This document shows, one piece after another, positions 33,669 to 42,021 of a DNA stretch of 64,000 bases. The DNA is from Luteibacter jiangsuensis. GTDB taxonomy: Bacteria; Pseudomonadota; Gammaproteobacteria; Xanthomonadales; Rhodanobacteraceae. How positions within the stretch are numbered: the stretch's first letter is position 1; every line of letters begins with the position of its first letter. The notes beneath the pieces were generated by a model. That model was not told where the DNA came from. It searched no databases and was given only the letters and a program-made list of their open reading frames with translations. The stretch is taken from contig NZ_JAUSSK010000001.1 in NCBI RefSeq assembly GCF_030812295.1, forward strand, positions 1,054,001 through 1,118,000, read 5' to 3'. A program made the position numbers and the translations under genes.

Positions 33669-35201
33669 TCAGGCCTCGGGGCGCATGGTCGGGAAGAGCA
33701 GCACGTCGCGGATGGACGACGAGCCGGTCAGCAGCATGACGAGGCGGTCGATGCCGACACCGAGGCCGCCCGTCGGCGGCAAGCCCACTTCGAGCGCGCG
33801 AATGTAGTCGGCGTCGTAATGCATGGCCTCGTCATCGCCGGCGTCCTTGGCGTCCACCTGGGCCTGGAAACGCGCGGCCTGGTCTTCGGAGTCGTTGAGT
33901 TCGGAGAAGCCGTTGGCGATCTCCTTGCCGTTGATGAACAACTCGAAGCGATCGGTGATGCCCTTGTCCGTATCGCTCTCGCGCGCCAACGGCGAGACCT
34001 CGACCGGATGGTCGGTGATGAAGGTGGGCTGGATCAGCGTGTTCTCGACGGTGGCCTCGAAGATCTCCAGCAGCAGCTTGCCCCAGCCATACGACGGCTT
34101 CACGTGGATGCCGAGGCGCTTCGCGTGCGTGGCCATGGCCTCGCGGTCGCGCAGTTCGCCCGGATTGATCTCGGGATTGAGCTCGAGCACGGCGTCTTCC
34201 ATGCGCCAGCGGCGGAACGCCGGGCCGAGGTCGACCGTGGCGCCATCCCATTCGATGACCGTGTCGCCGACCACGTCGGTCGCGGCCGAGCGGATCATGC
34301 CTTCGGTGATGTCCATGATCTCGTGGTACGTGGCGTAGGCCTGGTACAGCTCGAGCATCGTGAATTCGGGATTGTGCCGCGTGGACACGCCCTCGTTGCG
34401 GAAATTGCGGTTGATCTCGTAGACGCGGTCGAAGCCACCGACGACGAGGCGCTTCAGGTAGAGCTCCGGCGCCACGCGCAGGAACAAGGGGATGTCCAGC
34501 GCGTTGTGGTGGGTGGTGAACGGACGCGCCGTGGCGCCGCCGGGAATGACGTGCATCATCGGCGTTTCCACTTCCATGAAGCGGCGCGGCTCGGCCTCCA
34601 GCCAGCGGCGCACGTGGCTGATGATCTTCGAGCGCAGGGCGAAGGTGCGGCGCGACTCCTCGGTGACGATGAGGTCGACGTAGCGCTGGCGGTACCGCTG
34701 CTCCACGTCGGCCAGGCCGTGGTGCTTGTCCGGCAAGCCGCGCAGCGACTTGGTCAGCAGGCGGATGGCGTCGACCTTGACCGAGAGTTCGCCGGTCTTG
34801 GTGCGCATGAGCACGCCCGCGGCACCGACGATGTCGCCGAGGTCCCAGCGCTTGAACGTCTCGTACGCTTCCTCGCCCAACGTGCCCTGGTGGACGAACA
34901 GCTGGATGCGGCCCGTGCCGTCCTGCATCTGCACGAAGCTGACCTTGCCTTGTCCGCGCATGAGGATGATGCGGCCGGCAACGGCGACGCGGCGGGGCGA
35001 CGTCTCGATGGCTTCCGCGGTCCAGGTGTCCTTGTCGGCGAATTCGGCCTGGAGATCACCCGCGAAGCTGTCGACCTTGAAGTCGTTGGGATAGGCGATG
35101 CCCTGCGCGCGCAGCGCTTTCAGTTTCTCCCGTCGCTCGGCGATGAGGCGGTTCTCGTCGGCGGCGATGGCGGAGGCTTCGGCGTTGGCGTTTTCGGTCA
35201 T
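33669..35201 (-). CDS. lysS: Lysyl-tRNA synthetase, class II
   Basis: Charges tRNA-Lys. The 510 residues have the N-terminal OB-fold anticodon-binding domain ([32 protein letters not shown]) and the class II catalytic core with motif 2 [18 protein letters not shown] and motif 3 [15 protein letters not shown] near the C-terminus. Length is typical. It follows prfB by 59 bases on the same strand, the same pairing as in Escherichia coli. No T-box or other tRNA-sensing element is evident in the short gap. Confidence 0.98.
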   Translation of the reverse strand: MTENANAEASAIAADENRLIAERREKLKALRAQGIAYPNDFKVDSFAGDLQAEFADKDTWTAEAIETSPRRVAVAGRIILMRGQGKVSFVQMQDGTGRIQLFVHQGTLGEEAYETFKRWDLGDIVGAAGVLMRTKTGELSVKVDAIRLLTKSLRGLPDKHHGLADVEQRYRQRYVDLIVTEESRRTFALRSKIISHVRRWLEAEPRRFMEVETPMMHVIPGGATARPFTTHHNALDIPLFLRVAPELYLKRLVVGGFDRVYEINRNFRNEGVSTRHNPEFTMLELYQAYATYHEIMDITEGMIRSAATDVVGDTVIEWDGATVDLGPAFRRWRMEDAVLELNPEINPGELRDREAMATHAKRLGIHVKPSYGWGKLLLEIFEATVENTLIQPTFITDHPVEVSPLARESDTDKGITDRFELFINGKEIANGFSELNDSEDQAARFQAQVDAKDAGDDEAMHYDADYIRALEVGLPPTGGLGVGIDRLVMLLTGSSSIRDVLLFPTMRPEA

Positions 35202-35260
35202 GGCGTGGGATGGCGGCTTCTTGGATAGGAAACGGGGGCGCGATCGCGCCCCGGCGTGGA

Positions 35261-36386
35261 TCAGGCGTCGAGACGTTTCGAACCGGCTTCGAGGCCGGCC
35301 TTGAGGCTGGCTTCGACGAATTCGTCGAGGTCGCCGTCGAGCACCTTCTGCGTATCGGAACGTTCGATGCCCGTGCGCAGGTCCTTGATGCGGGACTGGT
35401 CGAGCACGTAGTTGCGGATCTGGCTGCCCCAGCCGATGTCGGACTTGGTCGCTTCCAGCGCGTCTTTCTCGGCGTTGCGCTTCTGTACTTCGAGCTCGTA
35501 CAGCTTGGCCTTGAGCATCTTCATCGCGCGGTCGCGGTTGGCGTGCTGGCTGCGTTCGGTCTGGCAGGCCACGACCGTGTTGGTCGGCACGTGCGTGATA
35601 CGCACGGCCGATTCGGTCTTGTTCACGTGCTGGCCGCCGGCGCCGGACGAGCGGTAGACGTCGGTCTTGAGGTCGGCCGGATTGATGTCGATCTCGATGT
35701 CGTCGTCCACTTCCGGCGAGACGAACACCGAGGTGAAGCTGGTGTGCCGGCGGTTGTCGGAGTCGAACGGGCTCTTGCGGACCAGGCGGTGCACGCCGAT
35801 CTCGGTCTTGAGCCAGCCATAGGCGTAGTCGCCCTCCACGCGGAAGGTGGCGGACTTGATGCCCGCGACTTCACCCGCGCTGACTTCCATCAATTCGGTT
35901 TTCCAGCCGCGCGACTCGGCCCAGCGCAGGTACATGCGCAACAGCATTTCGGCCCAGTCCTGCGCTTCCGTGCCGCCGGCACCGGCCTGCACGTCGACGA
36001 AGGCGGGCGCCGAATCGAGTTCACCGGAGAACATGCGCTGGAATTCCAGCTTGCCTACGCGTGCGTCGACCGCCTTCAGGTCGGCGACGATCGATTGCAC
36101 GGTGGCCTCGTCGCCATCGGCGGCGGCCATCTCGAGCAGTTCCTTCGAGTCGTCGAGGGTGCCGGTCATCTCGTCGATGCCAGTGACGATGCCATCGAGC
36201 TGGGCGCGCTCGCGGCCGAGATCCTGCGCGCGCTTGGGATCGTCCCAGACGTTGGGACTTTCCAGCTCGCGATTGACTTCTTCTAGGCGTTCTTTCTTGA
36301 CCGGGTAGTCAAAGATACCCCCTAAGCGACTCGACGCGGGCCCTGAGGTCCGCGATCTGCGCGAGGATCGGATTGGTCTCGATCAT
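35261..36386 (-). CDS. prfB: Peptide chain release factor 2, with programmed +1 frameshift
   Basis: Recognises UGA and UAA and releases the peptide. It is encoded in two overlapping frames. Frame one starts at the ATG at 36386 ([18 protein letters not shown]...) and runs 25 codons to an in-frame TGA at 36309-36311. The site reads AGGGGGTATCTTTGAC, the classical internal Shine-Dalgarno plus CTT-TGA slip sequence. Skipping one base continues [11 protein letters not shown] into the long frame ending at 35261, total about 374 residues. The SPF tripeptide (RKSPFDSDN) for stop recognition and the catalytic GGQ ([11 protein letters not shown]) are both present. Low RF2 should favour the shift, so expression is autoregulated as in other bacteria. 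Confidence 0.97.
36306..36326 (-). promoter_or_regulatory. prfB programmed frameshift site
   Basis: On the minus strand CTTAGGGGGTATCTTTGACT holds an internal Shine-Dalgarno (AGGGGG), three bases, CTT, then TGA and C. This is the conserved RF2 autoregulatory signal. Confidence 0.95.
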
Positions 36387-36437
36387 GGTTGGCATGCCTG
36401 GTGGTGCGGGCGCGGGGCGCGCCGGCTAAAGCGGTGA

Positions 36438-36446
36438 ATTCTAACA
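36438..36446 (-). promoter_or_regulatory. Candidate extended -10 promoter for prfB
   Basis: The minus strand reads TGTTAGAAT, an extended -10 (TGnTAGAAT), about 50 bases upstream of the prfB ATG. No good -35 is seen, as expected for extended -10 promoters. Confidence 0.4.
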
Positions 36447-36482
36447 AATCGGGGCGTTCACCGCATCGCCGGGAGTGCTTTC

Positions 36483-36517
36483 GCGAGCACCCGTCGCCGA
36501 CAGGGTCGGCTCCCACC
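36483..36517 (-). repeat. REP-like unit between asnB and prfB
   Basis: GCGAGCACCCGTCGCCGACA... to CCCACC is the family in reverse orientation, with stem GCCGAC-GTCGGC. It lies between the asnB stop and the putative prfB promoter; the hairpin may limit read-through from asnB. Confidence 0.75.
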
Positions 36518-36542
36518 AGGCTTTGGTCAGGCTGGCTATGGG

Positions 36543-38213
36543 TCAGGCGGGCAAGGCCTCCTGGTGTACGCCGCGGACCGCGCGGCCCGAAGGGTCGGCC
36601 GCCGCCGCGAAGGCGGGGTCCCAGGCCAGGGCCGCCGGCGACGAACAAGCGATCGACTTGCCGCCGGGCACCGTGGCCGCACAGGCCTCGCCAGGGAAGT
36701 GCTTCTCGAACAGTGTCCGGTAGAAGAAGGCCTCCTTGGTGGCCGGCGTGTTGACCGGGAAACGGGCGGCGGCCGCGGCGAATTCGCGATCGGAAACCAT
36801 CTTCTCCGCGTATGCCTTCAACCCGTCGATCCAGCCGTAGCCCACGCCGTCGCTGAATTGCTCCTTCTGCCGCCAGAGGATCGATTCCGGCAGCGCCCCC
36901 TGAAAGGCCTCGCGCAGGATGCCCTTCTCGATGCCCTTGCGCGCCACCATCTTCGCTTCCGCGTCGAAGGACATGGCGGTCTCCAGGAATTCGGTGTCGA
37001 GGAAAGGCACCCGCGCCTCGACGCCCCAGGCGGACATCGACTTGTTCGCACGCAGGCAATCGTAATAATGCAGCGCGTCGAGCTTACGGATCGTCTCCTC
37101 GTGGAACGCACGCGCCGAGGGCGCCTTGTGGAAGTACAGGTAGCCACCGAACACCTCGTCCGAGCCCTCGCCCGAGAGCACCATCTTCACCCCCATCGCC
37201 TTGATCCGCCGTGCGAGCAGGAACATGGGCGTGGACGCGCGGATCGTGGTGACATCGTAGGTCTCGATGTGGCGGATCACTTCCGGCAGCGCGTCGAGGC
37301 CTTCCTCGAAGGTATAGCGGAATCCGTGGTGCACGGTGCCGAGCGCCTCGGCGGCGATCTCGGCGGCTTTCAGGTCGGGCGAACCTTCCAGGCCGATCGC
37401 GAAGGAATGCAGGCGCGGCCACCACGCCTCGCCCCGGTCGTCCTCCTCGATGCGACGGCGCGCGAACCCCGCGGCCACCGCGGCGACGAGCGAGGAATCC
37501 AGGCCTCCTGAAAGCAGCACGCCGTAGGGCACGTCGGTCATCATCTGCCGGTGTACGGCCGCCTCGAATGCGGCGCGCAACGCGGCAGGCTCGATCGACT
37601 TGCCGCGGGTCGCGTCGTAGTCGCGCCATTGGGGTGTCCAGTACGCCACCGGCTCGCCGCGCTCGCTGTCGTACACGTGCCCCGGCGGGAACGGGGCCAC
37701 GTCGGCGCATACCCCCACCAGCGACTTCATCTCGGAAGCGACGCACAGGCGCCCTTCCCTGTCGTGCCCCCAGTACAACGGACAAACGCCGAGCGGATCG
37801 CGGGCGATGAGGACGCGGCGTGTGCCGGCATCCCACAACGCGAAGGCGAAGATGCCGTTGAGCTTGTCGAGGAACCCGGCGCCCTGCTCGCGGTAGAGCG
37901 CGTTGATCACTTCGCAATCCGAGCCGGTGGTGAAGGCGTAATCGCTGGCCGCGCGCAGTTCCCGGTGGTTATAGATCTCTCCGTTCACGGCCAGCGCAAG
38001 ATCGCCCTCGGGCGATCGCAACGGCTGTGCACCGCTGGCGGGATCGACGATGGCGAGGCGCTCGTGAACGAGGATCGCACCGTCGTCGACGTATACACCG
38101 CTCCAGTCCGGCCCGCGATGACGCTGCCGTTGCGAAAGCTCCATCGCCCGCGTACGCAGGGCGACCAGGTCGTCGCCGGCGGCGAGGCCGAACATCCCGA
38201 AGATCGAACACAT
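36543..38213 (-). CDS. asnB: Asparagine synthase (glutamine-hydrolysing)
   Basis: Makes asparagine from aspartate, glutamine and ATP. The 556 residues have the N-terminal class II glutaminase domain with the catalytic Cys2 exposed after Met removal (MCSIFGMFG), HRGPDWSG, VNGEIYNHRELR, and the C-terminal synthetase domain with PP-loop SGGLDSSLVAAVA and LSGEGSDEVFGGYLYFH. Length matches AsnB (554 in Escherichia coli). A GGGAG lies eight bases before the ATG. Upstream, on the same strand, are a terminator and a short Asn-rich leader reading frame, so I infer transcription attenuation by asparaginyl-tRNA supply (see findings). Confidence 0.96.
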   Translation of the reverse strand: MCSIFGMFGLAAGDDLVALRTRAMELSQRQRHRGPDWSGVYVDDGAILVHERLAIVDPASGAQPLRSPEGDLALAVNGEIYNHRELRAASDYAFTTGSDCEVINALYREQGAGFLDKLNGIFAFALWDAGTRRVLIARDPLGVCPLYWGHDREGRLCVASEMKSLVGVCADVAPFPPGHVYDSERGEPVAYWTPQWRDYDATRGKSIEPAALRAAFEAAVHRQMMTDVPYGVLLSGGLDSSLVAAVAAGFARRRIEEDDRGEAWWPRLHSFAIGLEGSPDLKAAEIAAEALGTVHHGFRYTFEEGLDALPEVIRHIETYDVTTIRASTPMFLLARRIKAMGVKMVLSGEGSDEVFGGYLYFHKAPSARAFHEETIRKLDALHYYDCLRANKSMSAWGVEARVPFLDTEFLETAMSFDAEAKMVARKGIEKGILREAFQGALPESILWRQKEQFSDGVGYGWIDGLKAYAEKMVSDREFAAAAARFPVNTPATKEAFFYRTLFEKHFPGEACAATVPGGKSIACSSPAALAWDPAFAAAADPSGRAVRGVHQEALPA

Positions 38214-38248
38214 GGACCACTCTCCCGATGAGGAAAACGCGCAAAGAA

Positions 38249-38277
38249 AAAGGCCCGCCTGGTGAGGGCGGGCCTTT
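38249..38277 (-). terminator. Attenuator terminator in the asnB leader
   Basis: On the minus strand AAAGGCCCGCC, a 7-base loop and GGCGGGCCTTT form a perfect 11-base stem followed by TTTTTCTTT-type T-rich sequence. It lies 36 bases upstream of the asnB ATG and 29 bases after the leader-peptide stop. No other minus-strand gene ends here, so it terminates only the asnB leader transcript. Confidence 0.88.
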
Positions 38278-38306
38278 GGTGTATCGGTGGTTTCACTTGC
38301 AACCGC

Positions 38307-38375
38307 CTACACGCCGACCCTCCCGAGATTCCGGGCATTATTGGTATTGGCGTTATTGGCGGCGAAGCGAATCAT
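38307..38375 (-). CDS. Asparagine-rich leader peptide of the asnB attenuator (putative)
   Basis: A 22-codon frame starting ATG ATT CGC and ending GTC GGC GTG TAG. Asparagine is at positions 7, 8, 10, 12, 13 and 16, six of 22 residues, and five of the six codons are AAT, unexpected in such GC-rich DNA. It lies on the asnB strand, upstream of a strong terminator that precedes asnB, the layout of classical attenuation leaders (trp, his, leu, thr). The last base of the TAG codon begins GGCGG (38303-38307), which can pair either with CCGCC in codons 5-6 (38358-38362) or with CCGCC in the terminator 5' arm (38267-38271). There is no clear Shine-Dalgarno; the mRNA may begin at the ATG. Function is inferred, not shown. 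Confidence 0.72.
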   Translation of the reverse strand: MIRFAANNANTNNARNLGRVGV

Positions 38376-38381
38376 GGTTCG

Positions 38382-38414
38382 ACTAGAGCATGATCCGGAG
38401 CGTGATGCAAGCAC
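38382..38414 (-). promoter_or_regulatory. Candidate promoter of the asnB leader transcript
   Basis: On the minus strand TTGCAT (-35), 17 bases, then TCTAGT (-10), with the leader ATG beginning six bases after the -10. Each hexamer is only a moderate match. If real, transcription would begin at or next to the A of the leader ATG, giving a leaderless message. The -35 overlaps the tail of the adjacent REP-like unit. Confidence 0.35.
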
Positions 38415-38577
38415 CCATCGCCGCTGAAGCGGCTCCCACATCAGGCCCCACCCGCAAAAGGCTCCCACATAAGCGACGCCTGCGCGAAGATGGCGACCAC
38501 ATCAGGCGAGACCACCTCGGTGCCGCCTGGCGTAACCCAAGTGCCGCATACCCCGTGGGAGCCGCTTCAGCGGCGAT
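38407..38577. repeat. Two inverted REP-like units upstream of the asnB leader
   Basis: TGCAAGCACCCATCGCCGCT... (38407-38440) and GTGGGAGCCGCTTCAGCGGC... (38555-38577) are the same family in opposite orientation, 114 bases apart. The rest of the 394-base gap between asnB and the next gene holds the leader frame and attenuator on the minus strand; between the units I see no gene. Confidence 0.75.
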
Positions 38578-38607
38578 ATCGGTCAAAGCAAAAGGCAAAC
38601 GAGTCAA

Positions 38608-39039
38608 ATGAACACCCTGCTAGCCCTCGCCCTCATGTCCACCACCACCCAACCCACGCCCGCCTGGCTCGCCGGCGACTGGGAGCCCTACAGCAACGCC
38701 TTCATCGGGCTGCGCATGCTCAGCATCGGCAAGGCCACGCTGAGCTGGAAAGGCTGCAAGAACGTCCACTTCGACGTGCTGGAATCCGAGGGCGGCAGCG
38801 TGACGCTGCGCCTGGCTCCCGGCAGCACATGCTCGCTCGACGACGAACCGCCCACGCGCATGGACACCCTGCGCCTCACCCTGCGCGAAAACCATTGCGA
38901 CCTCGGCGTGACGATCTACGCCTCGCCCGAAGCCGCGAAGAAGAACGAACCCGCGGCGGAAGGCCTCTATGGCAAGCCCAGATGCCCTTCGGGCCCGGTG
39001 GGTCAGGCCGCCGCCAACCTCTCGACCACCACCCGATAG
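38608..39039 (+). CDS. Hypothetical protein, probably exported
   Basis: 143 residues that I do not recognise. The N-terminus MNTLLALALMSTTTQPTPAW has a short hydrophobic stretch without basic residues, so export is possible but not clear. The mature part has WLAGDWEPYSNAF (a phrase seen in small lipocalin-like or DUF proteins) and four cysteines (KGCKN, STCSL, NHCDL, PRCPS), an even number that would suit periplasmic disulfides. Its last 37 bases overlap the end of the convergent hutF gene, so both stop codons lie within the other gene. No strong ribosome site is seen; codon use is like its neighbours. It stands alone on its strand. Confidence 0.65.
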   Translation: MNTLLALALMSTTTQPTPAWLAGDWEPYSNAFIGLRMLSIGKATLSWKGCKNVHFDVLESEGGSVTLRLAPGSTCSLDDEPPTRMDTLRLTLRENHCDLGVTIYASPEAAKKNEPAAEGLYGKPRCPSGPVGQAAANLSTTTR

Positions 39040-40358
39040 GCCTGCGCGGCGGATGTCTCCGCCGCATGCGCGAAGTCGCGTACACGCCACTGTCCGCCCA
39101 CCATCACGTCACGCACCAGGGGCGTGTTGCCGGCGAACAGGAAGCTGTCCAGGACGTCCGCCTCCTCGCGCGCCGCGAGTAATGGCGAACGGTCATCGAG
39201 GACGAGCAGGTCGGCGCGTGCACCCGGAGACAAGCGTCCCACGTCGACGCCCGCCGCGCGTGCGCCGCCATGCAACGCACGCTGCCACAGGGCCGTGCCC
39301 ACGCTTTCCTCGGGACGCCGCGCCGCGACGTTGCGATGCCGCGTGAGCAAGCGCTGCCCGTATTCGAGCCAGCGGAGTTCCTCCACCGGCGACACCGATA
39401 TATGCGAGTCGGAGCCGATGCCGAAAGTACCGCCCGCATCGATGAAAGCCGCCAGTGGGAACAAACCGTCGCCCAGGTTGGCTTCGGTGGTGGGGCAGAG
39501 CCCGGCGACCGCGCCGCTTTTGGCGAGCCGGTCGGTCTCGTGCGCGGTGAGGTGGGTCGCATGCACGAGCGTCCAGCGCGGGTCGACGTCGGCGTGGTCG
39601 AGCAGCCACTCGACCGGGCGCGCGCCACGCACGGCGAGGCAGTCCTGCACCTCGCCGATCTGCTCGGCGATATGGATATGCACGGGAAGGCCGCGCGCGA
39701 TGCCGGTCGCAAGCAGCGCGCGCATGGCATCCTCCGGCACCGCGCGCAACGAATGCAACGCGATACCCAAGGTGAACATGTCATCCTGCATCGGCGCCAG
39801 CCGTTCGAGAAGGCTGACGAATCCACCCACATCGTGGCGGAAGCGTTGCTGCCGTTCGGTCAGGGGACGGCCGTCGAAGCCGCCGGTCATGTAAAGCACC
39901 GGCAGCAGCGTCAGGCCGATGCCGGCTTCCTTCGCCGCTTCGATGAGGGCCAGCGACATCGCCGCGGGATCGGCATAGGGCACGCCGCGCGGTCCATGGT
40001 GCAAATAGTGGAATTCGCAGACCTGGGTGTACCCGGCCTTCACCATTTCCACGTAGAGCTGTGTCGCGATCGCCTTGAGGTCGTCGGGATCGATCGCTTC
40101 GGCGAACGCGTACATCGTCTCGCGCCACGTCCAGAAACTGTCCTCGCCGGGGCCACGGCGCTCGGCCAGGCCAGCCATGGCGCGCTGGAACGCATGCGAG
40201 TGGAGGTTAGGCATGCCGGGGAGCACGAATCGCCCGGCACGTTCGGCCGCACCCGTGGCCACGTCGAAGCGCCGGCCGGCCACGGCCAGCGGGGCGTCCC
40301 CGATGCGCCATGCCCCCTCCTGCCAGAAGAAGTCGGCGCTGAAGGCGGTGGTCGACAT
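39003..40358 (-). CDS. hutF: Formimidoylglutamate deiminase
   Basis: Converts N-formimino-glutamate to N-formylglutamate and ammonia in the five-step histidine degradation route. The 451-residue amidohydrolase has the metal-binding HxH (GMPNLHSHAFQRAMAGL), HIAEQIGEVQDC, HATHLTAHETDRL with a metal-ligand His, and the Asp of FGIGSDSHISVSP. These are HutF-type sequences. The ATG chosen has AGGA six bases upstream and gives the typical start MSTTAFSADFFW. It is divergent from the GNAT-nitrilase gene and convergent with the small hypothetical gene. hutI lies 3 kb away; hutH, hutU and hutG are not in the window. Confidence 0.93.
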   Translation of the reverse strand: MSTTAFSADFFWQEGAWRIGDAPLAVAGRRFDVATGAAERAGRFVLPGMPNLHSHAFQRAMAGLAERRGPGEDSFWTWRETMYAFAEAIDPDDLKAIATQLYVEMVKAGYTQVCEFHYLHHGPRGVPYADPAAMSLALIEAAKEAGIGLTLLPVLYMTGGFDGRPLTERQQRFRHDVGGFVSLLERLAPMQDDMFTLGIALHSLRAVPEDAMRALLATGIARGLPVHIHIAEQIGEVQDCLAVRGARPVEWLLDHADVDPRWTLVHATHLTAHETDRLAKSGAVAGLCPTTEANLGDGLFPLAAFIDAGGTFGIGSDSHISVSPVEELRWLEYGQRLLTRHRNVAARRPEESVGTALWQRALHGGARAAGVDVGRLSPGARADLLVLDDRSPLLAAREEADVLDSFLFAGNTPLVRDVMVGGQWRVRDFAHAAETSAAQAYRVVVERLAAA

Positions 40359-40449
40359 GGCGTGTCCTTTGGGGGGAATGGATACATGCATGGTACCAAT
40401 CGCCGACATGGCCGGCTCCCACCTGTGCATGGCGGGGCATAATGGGCGG

Positions 40450-42021
40450 ATGAACGAGACGAATGCCGCCCACCCCCCGAAGCTGCTGCTTCGTCTGGCA
40501 CGCCCCAGTGACGTGCCCGAACTGGTCGCCCTCACCGCGCGCGTGTACACCGCCGAATGGGGCCATTCGGCGGAAATGCTGCAAGGCCAGCAGACGCACT
40601 TTCCCGAAGGCCAGTTCGTGGTCGAGTACGAGGGAAAGATCGTCGGCTTCTGCGCCACGTTCCGCATCAACGAGGCGCTGGCGCTCGCGCCACACACCTG
40701 GATGCAGATCACCGGCGGGGGCTTCGCCTCGCGTCACGACCCCAAGGGCGACTGGCTCTACGGCATGGAAGTGGTGGTCCATCCCGATTACCGCGGCATG
40801 CGCATCGGCCAGCGGCTGTACCTGGCGCGCAAGCGACTGTGCACCGACCTGAAGTTGCGCGGTATCGTCTTCGGTGGCCGCATGCCGGGCCTCGCCCGCG
40901 CGATCGGCCGCTACGGCAGTGCCGAAGCCTATGTGCAGGCGGTGGTCGATGGCAGCCGGCGCGACCCCACACTGAGCTTCCAGCTGCGCAACGGCTTCGA
41001 GGTGGTCGGCCTGCTCCGCGAATACGTGCCATCCGACCATGAATCGCTCGGCTACGCCGCGCACCTGGTCTGGCGCAACCCCCACCTGCTGGACCAGCCC
41101 GACATGCCGCGCGTGTCGCAGAGCCACCGCCTGCCGGATTCGGTGCGCGTGGCATCGGTCCAATACCAGCAGCGGCGGATCCGTTCTTTCGAGGAATTCG
41201 CGACGCAGGTCGAGTACTTCGTCGACATCGCCGCGGATTACGACGCCGACTTCGTCGCCTTTCCGGAGTTGATCACGCTGCAGCTGCTCTCGATCGAGAA
41301 CGCGGAGCTGTCGCCGGTGGATTCGATCCGCCGTCTCTCCGAGTACACCGACGAGGTCAAGGCCTTGTTCCACCGCCTCGCCGTGCACTACAACATCAAC
41401 ATCGTCGGCGGTTCGCATCCCACGCGCCAGCCCAACGGGGACATCCACAACGTCTGTTACGTCTGCCTGCGCGATGGCTCGATCCACGAGCGCGAAAAGC
41501 TGCACCCCACGCCCAGCGAACGCAATGTCTGGAACATCACCGGTGGCGATTCGGCGGCCACGATCCAGACCGACTGTGGCCCGATCGGCGTGATGATCTG
41601 CTACGACTCGGAGTTCCCCGAGGTGGCACGCCACCTCACCGACCAGGGCGCGCTGATTCTTTTCGTGCCGTTCTGCACCGACGTGCGCGAAGGTTACCTG
41701 CGCGTGCGCTACTGCTCGCAGGCCCGCGCGATCGAGAACCAGTGCTACGTGGTCCTCTCCGGCAACGTCGGCAACCTGCCCGGCGTGAATAATTTCGACA
41801 TCCAGTACGGCCAGAGCTGCATCCTCACGCCGAGTGACTTTCCCTTCGCGCGAGACGGTATCGCCGCCGATTCCACGCCGAACATAGAAACGGTGTTGTT
41901 CGCCGACCTGCGCCTGGAGAACCTCGCCCGCGCGCGCAACTCCGGTGCGGTGCAGAACCTCAAGGATCGCCGCTACGACCTCTACCAGGTGCGCTGGACG
42001 CGCTCGACGGAGGTCCGATGA
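40450..42021 (+). CDS. GNAT acetyltransferase-carbon-nitrogen hydrolase fusion
   Basis: 523 residues with two enzyme domains; substrates unknown. Residues about 10-215 are a GNAT acyltransferase ([27 protein letters not shown], the acetyl-CoA binding loop). Residues about 225-510 are a nitrilase-superfamily amidohydrolase with the Glu-Lys-Cys triad: [14 protein letters not shown] (Glu), [15 protein letters not shown] (Lys) and [17 protein letters not shown] (Cys). This fusion is widespread and is usually annotated as a bifunctional GNAT/carbon-nitrogen hydrolase. A CATAAT hexamer ends six bases before the ATG, so the transcript may be leaderless. It overlaps the ClC gene in ATGA, so it heads a plus-strand operon. 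Confidence 0.92.
   Translation: MNETNAAHPPKLLLRLARPSDVPELVALTARVYTAEWGHSAEMLQGQQTHFPEGQFVVEYEGKIVGFCATFRINEALALAPHTWMQITGGGFASRHDPKGDWLYGMEVVVHPDYRGMRIGQRLYLARKRLCTDLKLRGIVFGGRMPGLARAIGRYGSAEAYVQAVVDGSRRDPTLSFQLRNGFEVVGLLREYVPSDHESLGYAAHLVWRNPHLLDQPDMPRVSQSHRLPDSVRVASVQYQQRRIRSFEEFATQVEYFVDIAADYDADFVAFPELITLQLLSIENAELSPVDSIRRLSEYTDEVKALFHRLAVHYNINIVGGSHPTRQPNGDIHNVCYVCLRDGSIHEREKLHPTPSERNVWNITGGDSAATIQTDCGPIGVMICYDSEFPEVARHLTDQGALILFVPFCTDVREGYLRVRYCSQARAIENQCYVVLSGNVGNLPGVNNFDIQYGQSCILTPSDFPFARDGIAADSTPNIETVLFADLRLENLARARNSGAVQNLKDRRYDLYQVRWTRSTEVR

Noticed and set aside
36311-36311. prfB looks frameshifted (in-frame TGA after 25 codons)
   Set aside because: It is the conserved programmed +1 frameshift, not a sequencing error or pseudogene.
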